Source of the DNA: JBGFRR01 sp041695045
Lineage (GTDB): Bacteria > Bacteroidota > Ignavibacteria > UBA10030
Length of the DNA: 23,940 nucleotides
Direction of reading: 5' to 3'
NCBI GenBank assembly: GCA_041695045.1
Contig: JBGFRR010000148.1
Coordinates: forward strand, 1-23,940
Shown: positions 1 to 7,167 of the stretch, piece after piece
Layout: every line of letters starts with the position of its first letter
Position numbering within the stretch: the first letter of the stretch is position 1
Made by a program: the position numbers and the translations under genes
Notes under the pieces: generated by a model
Told to the model about the DNA's origin: nothing
Databases searched by the model: none
The model's input: the letters and a program-made list of their open reading frames with translations, nothing else

Positions 1-70
1 GGCTCCTCTCTTGAAAAAATCGTCCTGATGAATTTTTTCGCTGTCATAACCACTTTTTCAACAGCCTGCT
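1..70. other. Left edge, possible end of a repeat or mobile element
   Basis: No gene can be assigned. Plus frame 1 is open from the window edge to a TAG at 70-72, encoding about 23 residues, which is too short to identify. The last part, CTTTTTCAACAGCCTGCTAG at about 52-71, reads on the other strand as a GCAGGCTGTTGAAAAAG word. Similar words recur next to repeats and insertion-sequence ends in many bacteria, but that is recall and not shown here. No transposase is present. Confidence 0.2.
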
Positions 71-115
71 AGGGATCCCGCTCACAGGCGGGATCCAAAG
101 AGCGGGAGATTCCGC
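71..115. repeat. 45-bp palindromic repeat, inverted copy at 22275-22319
   Basis: The 45 bases are the exact reverse complement of 22275-22319. The unit contains its own hairpin, GGATCCCGC (73-81) and GCGGGATCC (88-96) around a six-base loop, followed by AGCGGGAGATTCCGC (101-115). The distant copy is part of a larger palindrome, so this looks like a partial copy of the same REP-like family. Just downstream lies a perfect 12-bp palindrome, CCCGTTAACGGG (123-134), and more GCGGGATTCC-type words to about 165. Confidence 0.85.
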
Positions 116-179
116 TGCAAGTCCCGTTAACGGGGCAAGCGGGATTCCAAAAGAGCGGAACCGTACAGCCGGACTTTTC

Positions 180-258
180 TGCCGCTTTTTTCCGCTCTTT
201 GAATCCCGCTAAGGCGGAATCCCAAAGAACGGGACTTTTGCGCAAAAGAAAAGCGGCA
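180..258. repeat. Large imperfect palindrome (REP-like)
   Basis: Outer arms TGCCGCTTTT (180-189) and AAAAGCGGCA (249-258) are perfectly complementary. Between them are further GC-rich words of the same style, such as CCGCTCTTTGAATCCCGC and GGCGGAATCCCAAAGAACGGG, which can form an inner stem with mismatches. No open frame is credible. It belongs with the palindromes at 71-165 in a cluster of at least three elements. Confidence 0.7.
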
Positions 259-542
259 CAGCGGCCCTGAATGACTGTTCACCCATGGGGTGAAAAATCA
301 GATGATAACGAACAGTTGGTGACAGTCGGTGGGGAGCAAACAGGTGTGAGGTGAGCACTGCCGCAAGAGATCCATGGTACGACTGAAATCCCCTGCTATA
401 TCGGAATTAAGGTCTCTATGCTCACCTTGCATTTCCTTACTCCTTTTCTTACTTTGGCCGAAACACAATCCCCGTCCACCGGCAAAGCGGCCGTCACGCG
501 GGCGGGCAAAACCGCCGCGAACCTACCTTCCTCAGGTCTCGA
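259..542. other. Gene-free leader before the helical-repeat gene
   Basis: There is no credible gene here; the short overlapping frames have no recognisable protein content. The only structure seen is a perfect 7-bp hairpin, TTCACCC (278-284) and GGGTGAA (288-294), without a U-tract. The promoter of the gene at 543 must lie here or further upstream, but no convincing -35/-10 pair was identified. Confidence 0.4.
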
Positions 543-1073
543 ATGCCCCGTTTTACACTCGAGCAGCTCCGCGACATCTTTGCCAACGCCACGGACTTCA
601 ACGATTTGTTCGATGCCTTCGAAGACGCTCTCGAGCAGCAAATTCAGGATGTCGAGCTGTACCGCATACTCTTCTGGAACCACTCGTTGGGCCCGGATGA
701 GCTTTGTCTGTTCGGCGAGAAGTTAGCCAAAGAATTTCCGAACATCGCCTACGACATCTACATGTGGCTGGCGAGTGTTTTCGAGGTTACCTACTCGTCG
801 TACGATAACTTCGAGCTGGCCATCACCTACTATCGCAAAGCGGCGGAGACGAAGCCCTCGGAGATCGACCCGTATCTCGACGCCTGCGATTGTTACGACC
901 CCGACCTGAACATTCCTTCCATCGATGTACTGGTGGAGTTTCTGAAGAAAGGCCTTATGCGCGTGAGCCGCAAGAAGCCGCTCTTGCAGCGACTGTCCTA
1001 CCTCTATCAGCTCATCGGCGAACAGGAGCAGAGCGATTACTACCGCGACCTTGCAGATGACCTCGGCGCCTAA
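543..1073 (+). CDS. Helical-repeat (TPR-like) protein
   Basis: The protein has 176 residues and no signal peptide or membrane segment, so it is probably cytoplasmic. It is acidic and entirely helical in character. The stretch around residues 90-125 (NFELAITYYRKAAETKPSEI, then DPYLDACDCY) has the spacing of a tetratricopeptide unit, and residues 150-176 look like another helical pair. The function is unknown; TPR-type scaffolds usually mediate protein contacts. The start is the ATG at 543, with only a weak AGG-containing site just upstream. The 3' end overlaps the start of the EamA remnant, suggesting the two were once translationally coupled. Confidence 0.7.
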   Translation: MPRFTLEQLRDIFANATDFNDLFDAFEDALEQQIQDVELYRILFWNHSLGPDELCLFGEKLAKEFPNIAYDIYMWLASVFEVTYSSYDNFELAITYYRKAAETKPSEIDPYLDACDCYDPDLNIPSIDVLVEFLKKGLMRVSRKKPLLQRLSYLYQLIGEQEQSDYYRDLADDLGA

Positions 1074-1314
1074 GCACTCTGTTCTGTCCGTCTCGCCGCG
1101 ACCCCTCGTCCTTCGAGGCTGCATCTATCTCTTCATTGCCGTCGTCTTCTGGGGTGGGTCGGCGTCGCTTGCGAAGTATCTGTTCACGACGCGGTTCGAT
1201 ACGCTCATCATCACGCAAACGCGGTCGTCGCTGTCGTTCCTCATTGTTGTGCTGTTGAATCTCCATGGCAGAATTCTCCGGCGATTCTTGCCGAGGAGGG
1301 CTCATGGCCAGTGA
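1057..1314 (+). pseudogene. Truncated EamA/DMT-family permease remnant
   Basis: From the ATG at 1057 the frame encodes a short N-terminus and then about 45 residues typical of the first two membrane helices of drug/metabolite transporters: IYLFIAVVFWGGSASLAKYL followed by a TxRFDTLIITQTRSSLSFL stretch. Such permeases normally have about 300 residues and ten helices. Here recognisable sequence stops near 1260, the frame continues as a basic tail and ends at 1314, inside the start of trmH. The rest of the gene appears to have been lost in one deletion that brought trmH close. The start overlaps the preceding gene by 17 bases. A functional two-helix peptide is not excluded but seems unlikely. 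Confidence 0.72.
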
Positions 1315-1903
1315 GCGCCGGATCGCCAAGATCGAACGTGTGCTCCGCCGCCGACAACCGACGCTGACGGTGGTGATGGAGGATATTCACGACCCGCATA
1401 ACGTGAGCGCGATGCTTCGTTCGTGCGATGCTGTCGGTGTGATGGAGGTGCAGTTGGTGTACACCACGAAATCGTTTCCGAAGCTCGGGAAGAAAAGCTC
1501 AGCCAGTGCGAAGAAGTGGGTTGGGCGGTGGCAATTCCGGTCGATTCCCGACTGTTACGCAAAACTCCGGCGAGAGGGCTTCACCGTTTACGCCACGCGC
1601 TTAGGAGGGGATTCCCGGTCGCTCTACGACCTCAACCTCACAACGCCCGCCGCGTTTGTGTTCGGCAACGAACATCGCGGTGTGTCGGATGAAGCCGCGG
1701 AGCTCGCGGATGCATGTGTGCAGATTCCAATGTTCGGGATGATCGAAAGTCTCAACGTCTCGGTTGCATGCGCGGTCTGTTTGTTCGAAGCAATGCGCCA
1801 GCGTCTGGCAGACGGTACGTACGACAAGCCAGCGCTTTCTCAGAAGCAGATCAACGCGCTCATCATGAAATGGACAGCGGTGAAGAAACGAGGTACGGTG
1901 TGA
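1304..1903 (+). CDS. trmH: tRNA (guanosine-2'-O-)-methyltransferase, TrmH type
   Basis: SPOUT-fold methyltransferase of 199 residues, predicted to use SAM to methylate the 2'-OH of G18 in tRNA. The N-terminus (RIAKIERVLRRRQPTLTVVM) matches TrmH more than RlmB. All three SpoU motifs are visible: EDIHDPHNVSAMLRSCDAVG with the catalytic arginine, FGNEHRGVS in the middle, and IPMFGMIESLNVSVACAV near the end, which forms the knot and SAM site. I chose the ATG at 1304 because GAGGAGG lies at 1293-1299; an upstream in-frame ATG at 1265 would add 13 unlikely residues lying in the EamA scar. The stop overlaps the GTG of the next gene. Confidence 0.88.
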   Translation: MASERRIAKIERVLRRRQPTLTVVMEDIHDPHNVSAMLRSCDAVGVMEVQLVYTTKSFPKLGKKSSASAKKWVGRWQFRSIPDCYAKLRREGFTVYATRLGGDSRSLYDLNLTTPAAFVFGNEHRGVSDEAAELADACVQIPMFGMIESLNVSVACAVCLFEAMRQRLADGTYDKPALSQKQINALIMKWTAVKKRGTV

Positions 1904-2340
1904 GCATCCGGCCGCGCACGGAGGTTGAAGCGTTTGTCATCGGGCTTGAGGAGTTTGCCGGCCGCAGACTCCGGTACCGGACGGAAATTGGCGAACTGAT
2001 GGAACTGGCCTGGACATCCGGACGCCAGCAGGTGTTTGCCGATGTAGCCTTTTTCGCGAAATTCATGACGAAAGCGATGAGCGTAATGGGGCGCATCGGG
2101 AGGGAGGCTGAGGGGTACGACAAGGTAGCGAATGAATTCCGCGATACCTCGGAGAAAGTCCTAACGCTTCTTCGCACGCTGGTCAAAGATACGGATGAGG
2201 AGGTGAAGCAGCGGTTTCTGCAGCAGTTTCTCGCTCCCCAACCGGAAACCCTGCCGCGGTTGTTTGCATTGCTTGCTGAGCTTGCATGGGTGAAGAACTG
2301 GCAGGTGGACGGCAAACTTCTTCCGTGGGAAAAGCAATGA
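1900..2340 (+). CDS. Hypothetical helical protein
   Basis: I do not recognise this 146-residue protein. It is predicted to be almost wholly alpha-helical, soluble and without a signal peptide; the middle (residues about 45-100) is rich in charged heptad-like stretches. I chose the GTG at 1900 because it overlaps the trmH stop as GTGA and has GAGG seven bases upstream. An in-frame ATG at 1870 would extend it ten residues into trmH and has no ribosome binding site. The gene ends in an ATGA overlap with the small membrane protein at 2337, so the three are probably one coupled transcript. Confidence 0.62.
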   Translation: MSIRPRTEVEAFVIGLEEFAGRRLRYRTEIGELMELAWTSGRQQVFADVAFFAKFMTKAMSVMGRIGREAEGYDKVANEFRDTSEKVLTLLRTLVKDTDEEVKQRFLQQFLAPQPETLPRLFALLAELAWVKNWQVDGKLLPWEKQ

Positions 2341-2564
2341 CACAAGAATCTCAGTCGTTCGGCCAGGAGACAGCGGATGAACTCACCGGCCGCGTGCGGT
2401 CCGGTTCGCTCATTGCCCTCACTCTTGCTGTGGTTCTTGTGATCATTGAATCGCCGGTAACGATTCTTGGGTGGATTGTCGCCATTGTGCTGATTGTTTC
2501 GCTGTTCATTCTCGTGCTCATCGCAAGAGCATTAGGGAAGATGGTGCGAAGGGAGAAGCAATGA
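2337..2564 (+). CDS. Small two-helix membrane protein
   Basis: 75 residues. After a polar N-terminus of about 20 residues there are two strongly hydrophobic segments (about residues 22-40 and 43-64), then a basic tail KMVRREKQ. This suggests an inner-membrane protein with its basic C-terminus in the cytoplasm. Function unknown. The start ATG overlaps the preceding stop as ATGA, with GGGAAAAG just upstream; a longer frame from 2286 lies wholly inside the upstream gene and adds no hydrophobic or conserved-looking sequence. The coupling suggests joint expression with the helical protein before it. Confidence 0.6.
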   Translation: MTQESQSFGQETADELTGRVRSGSLIALTLAVVLVIIESPVTILGWIVAIVLIVSLFILVLIARALGKMVRREKQ

Positions 2565-2642
2565 TGAATATCGAAGGGTGGACTTAACGCCTAATGGGAT
2601 TATGTGTCGCTCCTAACATCAAAATCCTAGGAAATTGACCTG

Positions 2643-3887
2643 ATGATGATTCTTTCTCGCCTGATCATAGCTCTTTGCGTCGTATCACTCTTTTCAATCG
2701 CTGTACCATCCCAGCCTGTCAAGCCCGGAATTGATGTCCTCCGAGATCGAGGGTTTGACATTTTGCGCGGCAAACGGGTTGGCCTCATCACCAATCCCAC
2801 CGGCGTGAGTGCAGACCTCGAGCAAACGATCGACATCCTGCATCGCTCCGTCAACCTTGTTGCGCTGTTTGGTCCGGAACACGGTGTGCGCGGCGATGTT
2901 GAGGCCGGTCGTTACATCGAGAACTACACCGACCCGCGCACAGGATTGCCTGTCTATTCGCTTTACGGCCGCACGCGCAAGCCCACGCGCGAAATGCTTC
3001 GCGGTATCGACGTGTTAGTGTACGACATCCAGGATATCGGCGTGCGCTCGTACACCTACATTTCCACAATGGGTTACGCCATGGAAGCCGCGGCAGAATA
3101 CGGCGTGGAGTTTGTGGTGCTCGACCGCCCGAACCCGCTGACCGGTGTTCGCGTCGAAGGGCCGATGCTCGACCTCGCGTACAAATCGTTCGTCGGCATG
3201 TATCCGATTCCGTACGTCTACGGCATGACGGTCGGGGAGCTTGCGCGCATGATCAATGAAGAGAGATGGCTCAACGGCGGTGCTCGCTGTAATCTCACTG
3301 TCGTTCCGATGGAAGGGTGGAAACGGGCGATGTGGTGGGACGAAACCGGATTGCAATGGATTCCGCCATCGCCCAACATCCCCCGCAGCGAGACGGCGAT
3401 GTTCTATGTGATGACCGGATTGTTAGGCGAGCTCGGCACCGTCAATCAGGGGGTGGGCTTCACGCTGCCGTTCGAGCTTGTCGGCGCGCCGTGGATCGAT
3501 GCGGCCGCGCTCGCCGATGCGTTGAACCGACGCAGCCTTGCCGGTGTCTACTTTCGTCCCACACACTACAAACCGTTTTACGTCGCTCTGAACAATCATA
3601 CGTATCGGTACAGCGGGGTGCAGATTCATATAGTCGATCGCAACCGCATCAGCTTGAGCGCGGTGATGCTCACGGTGTTGGATGTTCTCTATCGTACGTA
3701 CCCCGACCGCAACATCTACGAACGAGCGCGGACGGGGAAGGTCGAGATGTTCGACAAGGTGCTCGGCTCCAACCGCGTGCGGCACATGTTAGTGAGCTAT
3801 TCGCGCGTCGAGGAGATTCTGCGGTGGTTCGACCGCGAATCGGCTGAGTTCAAACGTGCACGGCTTCGGTATGTGATGTATGATTGA
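2643..3887 (+). CDS. Secreted NamZ-like exo-beta-N-acetylmuramidase (DUF1343)
   Basis: 414 residues with a cleavable signal peptide (hydrophobic stretch, residues about 2-22, ending near VPSQP). The mature part matches the DUF1343 family, whose characterised member NamZ removes non-reducing-end N-acetylmuramic acid from peptidoglycan fragments. Visible family blocks are GLITNPTGVSADLEQTIDIL near residue 45, FGPEHGVRGDVEAG at about 76-89 with the conserved GPEHG loop, VYDIQDIGVRSYTY, and VLDRPNPLTG. The length is usual for the family. AGGAAA at 2629-2634 sets the start eight bases downstream. It probably acts in the periplasm in cell-wall turnover; no other muropeptide-recycling gene is adjacent. 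Confidence 0.86.
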   Translation: MMILSRLIIALCVVSLFSIAVPSQPVKPGIDVLRDRGFDILRGKRVGLITNPTGVSADLEQTIDILHRSVNLVALFGPEHGVRGDVEAGRYIENYTDPRTGLPVYSLYGRTRKPTREMLRGIDVLVYDIQDIGVRSYTYISTMGYAMEAAAEYGVEFVVLDRPNPLTGVRVEGPMLDLAYKSFVGMYPIPYVYGMTVGELARMINEERWLNGGARCNLTVVPMEGWKRAMWWDETGLQWIPPSPNIPRSETAMFYVMTGLLGELGTVNQGVGFTLPFELVGAPWIDAAALADALNRRSLAGVYFRPTHYKPFYVALNNHTYRYSGVQIHIVDRNRISLSAVMLTVLDVLYRTYPDRNIYERARTGKVEMFDKVLGSNRVRHMLVSYSRVEEILRWFDRESAEFKRARLRYVMYD

Positions 3888-3910
3888 ACAGAGGGCAGAT
3901 TCCTGTTGCC

Positions 3911-4190
3911 TCACAACCCAGTGAATCTCATGCTCATGTTGCGAGGGAGTTGTACTCCCGAGCAGACATGGTATCGGAGGTAGCCGTGAATGTTCGGGAG
4001 TGAAACTCCCTCACAACCCAGTGAATCTCATGCTCATGTTGCGAGGGAGTTGTACTCCCGAGCAGACATGGTATCGGAGGTGGCCGTGGATGTTCGGGAG
4101 TGAAACTCCCTCACAACCCAGCTCTCGTAATGTTCTTCATGTTCCGAGGGAGTTGTACTCCCGAGCAGGCGTTAAAGGTTCCCTCACAAC
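3911..4190. repeat. 100-bp tandem repeat built from paired hairpins
   Basis: Two full units, 3911-4010 and 4011-4110, differ at only two positions. A third, shortened and diverged unit follows and ends with TCACAACCT at 4184-4192. Each full unit holds two hairpins of identical stem, GGGAGT-TGT-ACTCCC and GGGAGT-GAA-ACTCCC, in opposite orientation, so the unit is a REP/BIME-like mosaic with inverted halves. The repeat lies between namZ-like and the broken secreted-protein gene. An open frame runs through it into the next gene, but its translation is only repeat. Confidence 0.9.
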
Positions 4191-4197
4191 CTACAGA

Positions 4198-4829
4198 ATG
4201 ACTAACAGATTCTACCGTCCTACTCTTCGTGCTTTACTGAGGAAATGTTGTTTTATCGCGCTTCCATTGCTGTGCGTCGCTCTTCGCGTCTCGGCACAGG
4301 AATCCTCGACAACGGGATTCATCTTTCTCCCCTTCAAGAACGAAACGAGCTTTCATGGCAAATGGGAGATCGATAGAGACGTGCCGCGATTTCTCAGCGC
4401 CTATGTCAAAGAGCGGTATCGCGTTCCAACGGTTTCTTCCCTCGTTGTGCTGAACTTTCCGAGAATTTCTGCCCCGCCTCTGGCGGGCTGCCAGCCTTGA
4501 AGAGACTTGCCATCGGGATTGTGAATCCCGACAGCCTCGCAAAGGCGGCCGAGCAGGATACACTCAGTTTGCAGTTCAGGTTTATTACAGGTTTTGTTAT
4601 ATTCATCGAAAACGACCGGGCCTTTGTGAATGTAGGAAGTGAAGACGGTGTTCGAAAAGGGATGGAGCTCTTCGTCTATTCGCAGGCGCAGGGGCGGATG
4701 GGTGCGCCGGAAATCGGCACACTGGAAGTGCTGGAAGTTCGCGGTCCTCACCTTTCGCTCGCACAGATCCGAAGAGGCAAAGGAGTCATCAAAGAGCGCG
4801 ATCGAGTGCGAGTGAAGGTTCTGGAATAA
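4198..4829 (+). pseudogene. Broken secreted protein gene, FlgT-like C-terminal domain
   Basis: Two frames together make one damaged gene. The 5' part (4198-4500) encodes a signal peptide ending at about VSAQ (residue 34) and the start of a periplasmic domain, FIFLPFKNETSFHGKWEID, typical of secreted FCB proteins; it ends after an anomalous PRISAPPLAGCQP tail. The 3' part (frame of 4497-4829) encodes a beta-rich domain, DRAFVNVGSEDGVRKGMELF to the end, resembling the C-terminal domain of FlgT-like proteins. The region between is too short for the expected middle domain and contains palindromes at 4473-4545. Deletion plus insertion is the simplest reading; two separate small proteins are possible. 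Confidence 0.6.
4473..4545. repeat. Palindromic element within the broken gene
   Basis: Three hairpins lie in a row: CCCGCC-TCT-GGCGGG (4473-4487), TCGGGATT-GTG-AATCCCGA (4513-4531), and GCCT/AGGC near 4534-4545. The first, followed by CTGCCAGCC, resembles the palindrome at 22489-22528 (CTGGCAGGCC, CCCGC, GGCGGG). The element spans the point where the reading frame of the gene at 4198-4829 changes. Confidence 0.6.
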
Positions 4830-4854
4830 ATGCGTTCGTAAAACAGGAGAGGAA

Positions 4855-5484
4855 ATGGTTCAGTCGAATGCTTTCCCGATGAGAGTGGCTATCGGTTCAC
4901 TTGTGGCGATCGTGCTTCTTTCTTGCAACAGGAGGGAGTCACCGCCACAACCAACCAATACCCCTACTTTGCTGTTTACAGTCGATTCTGCGTTAGTCGA
5001 AACAGCACAGTCCGATACAGCGCTGGGCATTGTTTTTGCTCCACCGCGGGGCTGGAAGAAGGTTGACGAGCGTTTGCTACGCCGAGCGGAGGTAGAGACC
5101 ATGAAGAAAATGAGTTCACCTGTACCGGCAGGCGACATACGGGTGTATTACGGTTATGTTGAACCAGAAACGGGTAGCGTTATCACGATTACGCGGCTTG
5201 CCGATTTTGACACCAGCGATGCGAGTCAGACCATGCGGATTTATCAAGACCGGGCTCTTCAGGCGGATTCCAGCGCAATGGTCAAGTCCACCGTCTTCTA
5301 TCATCATGGCATTAAAGTGCATCAGCTATTGACTTTTAGTACAATAAATGTTTCTTTTACGGTAATTTTCAGCAGTTTACGGTTGAAACGGCCTATTCGA
5401 TTCGATTTTGTGTTCCCTCGCGAAGTGTATCCACGTTTTGCTCGTACCATCGAATCAGTTTTGGGTTCGGTGGAATTGCTCTAA
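4855..5484 (+). CDS. Predicted lipoprotein of unknown function
   Basis: 209 residues. A hydrophobic signal (about residues 9-22) ends in a lipobox-like LLSC, so Cys23 or so should be lipidated after Lgt and signal peptidase II. The mature part starts with a proline/threonine-rich linker, followed by a mixed alpha/beta domain containing IVFAPPRGWKKVDERLL and a late VFPREVYPRFARTIESVLGS. The pattern is like single-domain envelope proteins that follow a 'PPRGW' entry motif, but I do not recognise a named family. The start is well supported by AGGAGAGG immediately upstream of the ATG. It is followed after 27 bases by another lipoprotein gene. Confidence 0.72.
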   Translation: MVQSNAFPMRVAIGSLVAIVLLSCNRRESPPQPTNTPTLLFTVDSALVETAQSDTALGIVFAPPRGWKKVDERLLRRAEVETMKKMSSPVPAGDIRVYYGYVEPETGSVITITRLADFDTSDASQTMRIYQDRALQADSSAMVKSTVFYHHGIKVHQLLTFSTINVSFTVIFSSLRLKRPIRFDFVFPREVYPRFARTIESVLGSVELL

Positions 5485-5511
5485 ACCGTTCACCAATCAA
5501 GGGAGGTTTAT

Positions 5512-5799
5512 ATGCGTAAAACCGTCATACTGATTCTGCTGTTCTCAGTCCTTCTGACGGGATGCATGACCCACATGCATGTGGTTGGAGAAGGAGCCAA
5601 GCAAGGCATTGTTGAAACGGAGCGACAATGGTACGCGTTGTGGGGACTGGTACCAATCAACAGGGTCGATACGAAAGAGATGGCGAAGGGAGCAAAAGAT
5701 TACACGATTAAGACAGAACAGAGTGGTCTCGACATCATCATCAACATTGCGACCTCGTTCGCGACCGTTTACTCACGAACAGTCGAAGTGAGACGCTAA
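5512..5799 (+). CDS. Small Bor-like lipoprotein
   Basis: 95 residues. The signal peptide MRKTVILILLFSVLLTGC carries a clear LTGC lipobox with Cys18. The mature protein has a central tryptophan-rich stretch (RQWYALWGLVPINRVDTKEM) and ends in VYSRTVEVR; this arrangement resembles the Bor/Iss-type small outer-membrane lipoproteins, though the similarity is loose and judged by eye. GGGAGG lies at the right distance upstream of the ATG. A strong terminator follows, so the two lipoprotein genes probably share one transcript ending there. Confidence 0.7.
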   Translation: MRKTVILILLFSVLLTGCMTHMHVVGEGAKQGIVETERQWYALWGLVPINRVDTKEMAKGAKDYTIKTEQSGLDIIINIATSFATVYSRTVEVRR

Positions 5800-5820
5800 C
5801 TCGTCGGTTGCTTGGAACGG

Positions 5821-5853
5821 CAGCCTGACCTCGAAGAGGCCAGGCTGTTTTTT
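5821..5853 (+). terminator. Rho-independent terminator after the lipoprotein genes
   Basis: Stem CAGCCTG-A-CCTC (5821-5832) pairs with GAGG-C-CAGGCTG (5836-5847) around GAA, with one A/C mismatch, followed by six T residues. It lies 21 bases after the stop codon at 5799. Confidence 0.9.
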
Positions 5854-5901
5854 GTACGAACATATACCTCTACAAAGCTTGTCTTGCTTTTCTAAGCCCC
5901 G

Positions 5902-5918
5902 TTGCCTATTTTAGGCAA
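5902..5918. promoter_or_regulatory. Perfect inverted repeat ahead of the six-gene operon
   Basis: TTGCCTA (5902-5908) and TAGGCAA (5912-5918) around TTT. It lies 36 bases before the ATG at 5955 and could be an operator or an RNA hairpin in the leader. It lacks a following U-tract, so it is not a second terminator. Confidence 0.35.
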
Positions 5919-5954
5919 ACCACAGTCCGCCTCACCCTTGTCACCCCTCTCTTC

Positions 5955-7154
5955 ATGGAGCATGGTCAGTCTGTAGTTCAAGGCAGCGCTGTTGACCGGG
6001 AGCCCATCCCATCCTCCGCATCGGCGCCCTCCCTTCGAAGCAACTCCACGCGAAACGAACAAGCCAAAGAGTATCAGCGCGTCAAAATCTGGCTCGGACT
6101 TCTCAGAACGGCACTGGGCTTTACCTTCCTTCTCGTTCTTGTTCTTTCCGGCGCGTCTGCTGCCATGGAGAGCGCAATCCGTGGAGTCGTTGCCAACGAC
6201 TACGGGGCCGTACTTCTGTTTGCCGGCGTCTTGAGCATGCTTTCTTCGCTGGTCGTGTTCCCGCTCCGATATTATTCGGGGTTTTATCTTGAGCATCGCT
6301 ATGGGCTTTCCAATCAAACAATTGCCCGATGGTTCTGGGAGGGGACGAAGGGATCGCTTGTTGGTGCGGCGATCGGGACGCCGCTGCTGCTTGCCTTCTA
6401 CTACTGCCTCAGGACGTTCGGCTTGTGGTGGTGGCTGCCGGTGGGTGCGGTTGTGTTTTTCATCTCCGTCCTGCTTGCACGAGTAGCGCCGACACTCATC
6501 GTTCCGCTCTTCTACAAGCTTAAACCGCTTGAAGAAAATCGGCTGCGTGAGCGCATCCTCACGCTTTGCAACCGCGTCGGAATGCAGGCGAGCGGCGTGT
6601 TCGTTTTTGACATGAGCAAGAATACCAAAAAAGCAAACGCCGCCTTTGCCGGCACCGGGAAGGCGCGTCGGGTTCTTCTCGGCGATACGCTCGTGGCAAA
6701 TTTCACCGACGATGAGGTCGAAACCGTCGTCGCGCATGAGTTGGGACATTTCAAGCTCAGGCACATTCGCAGGATGATTCTTATCGGTGCCGTGAGCACA
6801 TTCGCCGGACTGTTCTTGACGGCGCAGGCGTACACATGGACTGTGGAGTGGCTCGGTTTTGCATCCCCCGATCAACTTGCCGCCTTGCCGTTGTTGGCGC
6901 TCTGGATGGGAGTCTATTCGTTGATGACGACACCGGCCTCCAATGCGCTTTCACGCAAACACGAGCGTGAGGCCGACCGCTTTGCTGTAAAGCTGACCGG
7001 CAACGCATCGGCTTTCGTGGACGCACTGACGAAGCTCGCACGGACCAACCTCGCCGACCCCTCGCCGCATCCGATGATTGAGTTCTTATTCTATAGTCAT
7101 CCCTCGATTGAGCGGAGGATCCAGCTTGTGCTGGCGATGGATGCGCAAGGCTGA
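5955..7154 (+). CDS. M48-family integral membrane metalloprotease (Ste24/CAAX protease-like)
   Basis: 399 residues. Zinc-site motif HELGH is at residues 261-265 within ETVVAHELGHFKLRH, and the third ligand is Glu339 in HEREADRFA. Hydrophobic segments occur at about 40-60, 75-100, 120-145, 150-170 and 275-330, matching the Ste24 layout with the active site between membrane helices. The block FDMSKNTKKANAAFAGTGKA with RRVLLGDTL is the conserved pre-catalytic region of this family. Bacterial members probably degrade or process membrane proteins, not prenylated substrates. The first 35 residues are polar and of uncertain reality; the ATG at 5955 lacks a clear ribosome binding site. It begins a tightly packed operon. 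Confidence 0.85.
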   Translation: MEHGQSVVQGSAVDREPIPSSASAPSLRSNSTRNEQAKEYQRVKIWLGLLRTALGFTFLLVLVLSGASAAMESAIRGVVANDYGAVLLFAGVLSMLSSLVVFPLRYYSGFYLEHRYGLSNQTIARWFWEGTKGSLVGAAIGTPLLLAFYYCLRTFGLWWWLPVGAVVFFISVLLARVAPTLIVPLFYKLKPLEENRLRERILTLCNRVGMQASGVFVFDMSKNTKKANAAFAGTGKARRVLLGDTLVANFTDDEVETVVAHELGHFKLRHIRRMILIGAVSTFAGLFLTAQAYTWTVEWLGFASPDQLAALPLLALWMGVYSLMTTPASNALSRKHEREADRFAVKLTGNASAFVDALTKLARTNLADPSPHPMIEFLFYSHPSIERRIQLVLAMDAQG

Positions 7155-7167
7155 TGAGAGGTGATGC

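Noticed and set aside
1..72. C-terminal end of a transposase or other gene at the left edge
   Set aside because: Only about 23 codons are visible and they match nothing I can name, so I listed the stretch as possible repeat sequence only.
374..726. Small plus-strand frames ahead of the helical-repeat gene
   Set aside because: They overlap each other and the real gene at 543, lack ribosome binding sites and have low-complexity content.
3911..4190. Possible CRISPR array
   Set aside because: The unit is a 100-bp tandem with no unique spacers, and only two to three copies; no cas genes are present.
4000..4197. Upstream extension of the broken secreted protein gene through the tandem repeat
   Set aside because: The residues are a direct translation of the 100-bp repeat and would destroy the signal peptide that starts at 4198.
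5892..6875. Long minus-strand open frame of 327 residues
   Set aside because: It lies antisense to the M48 protease, whose motifs are clear. Its translation is full of Arg, Gln and Cys with no domain or signal, as expected for a shadow frame in GC-rich DNA.
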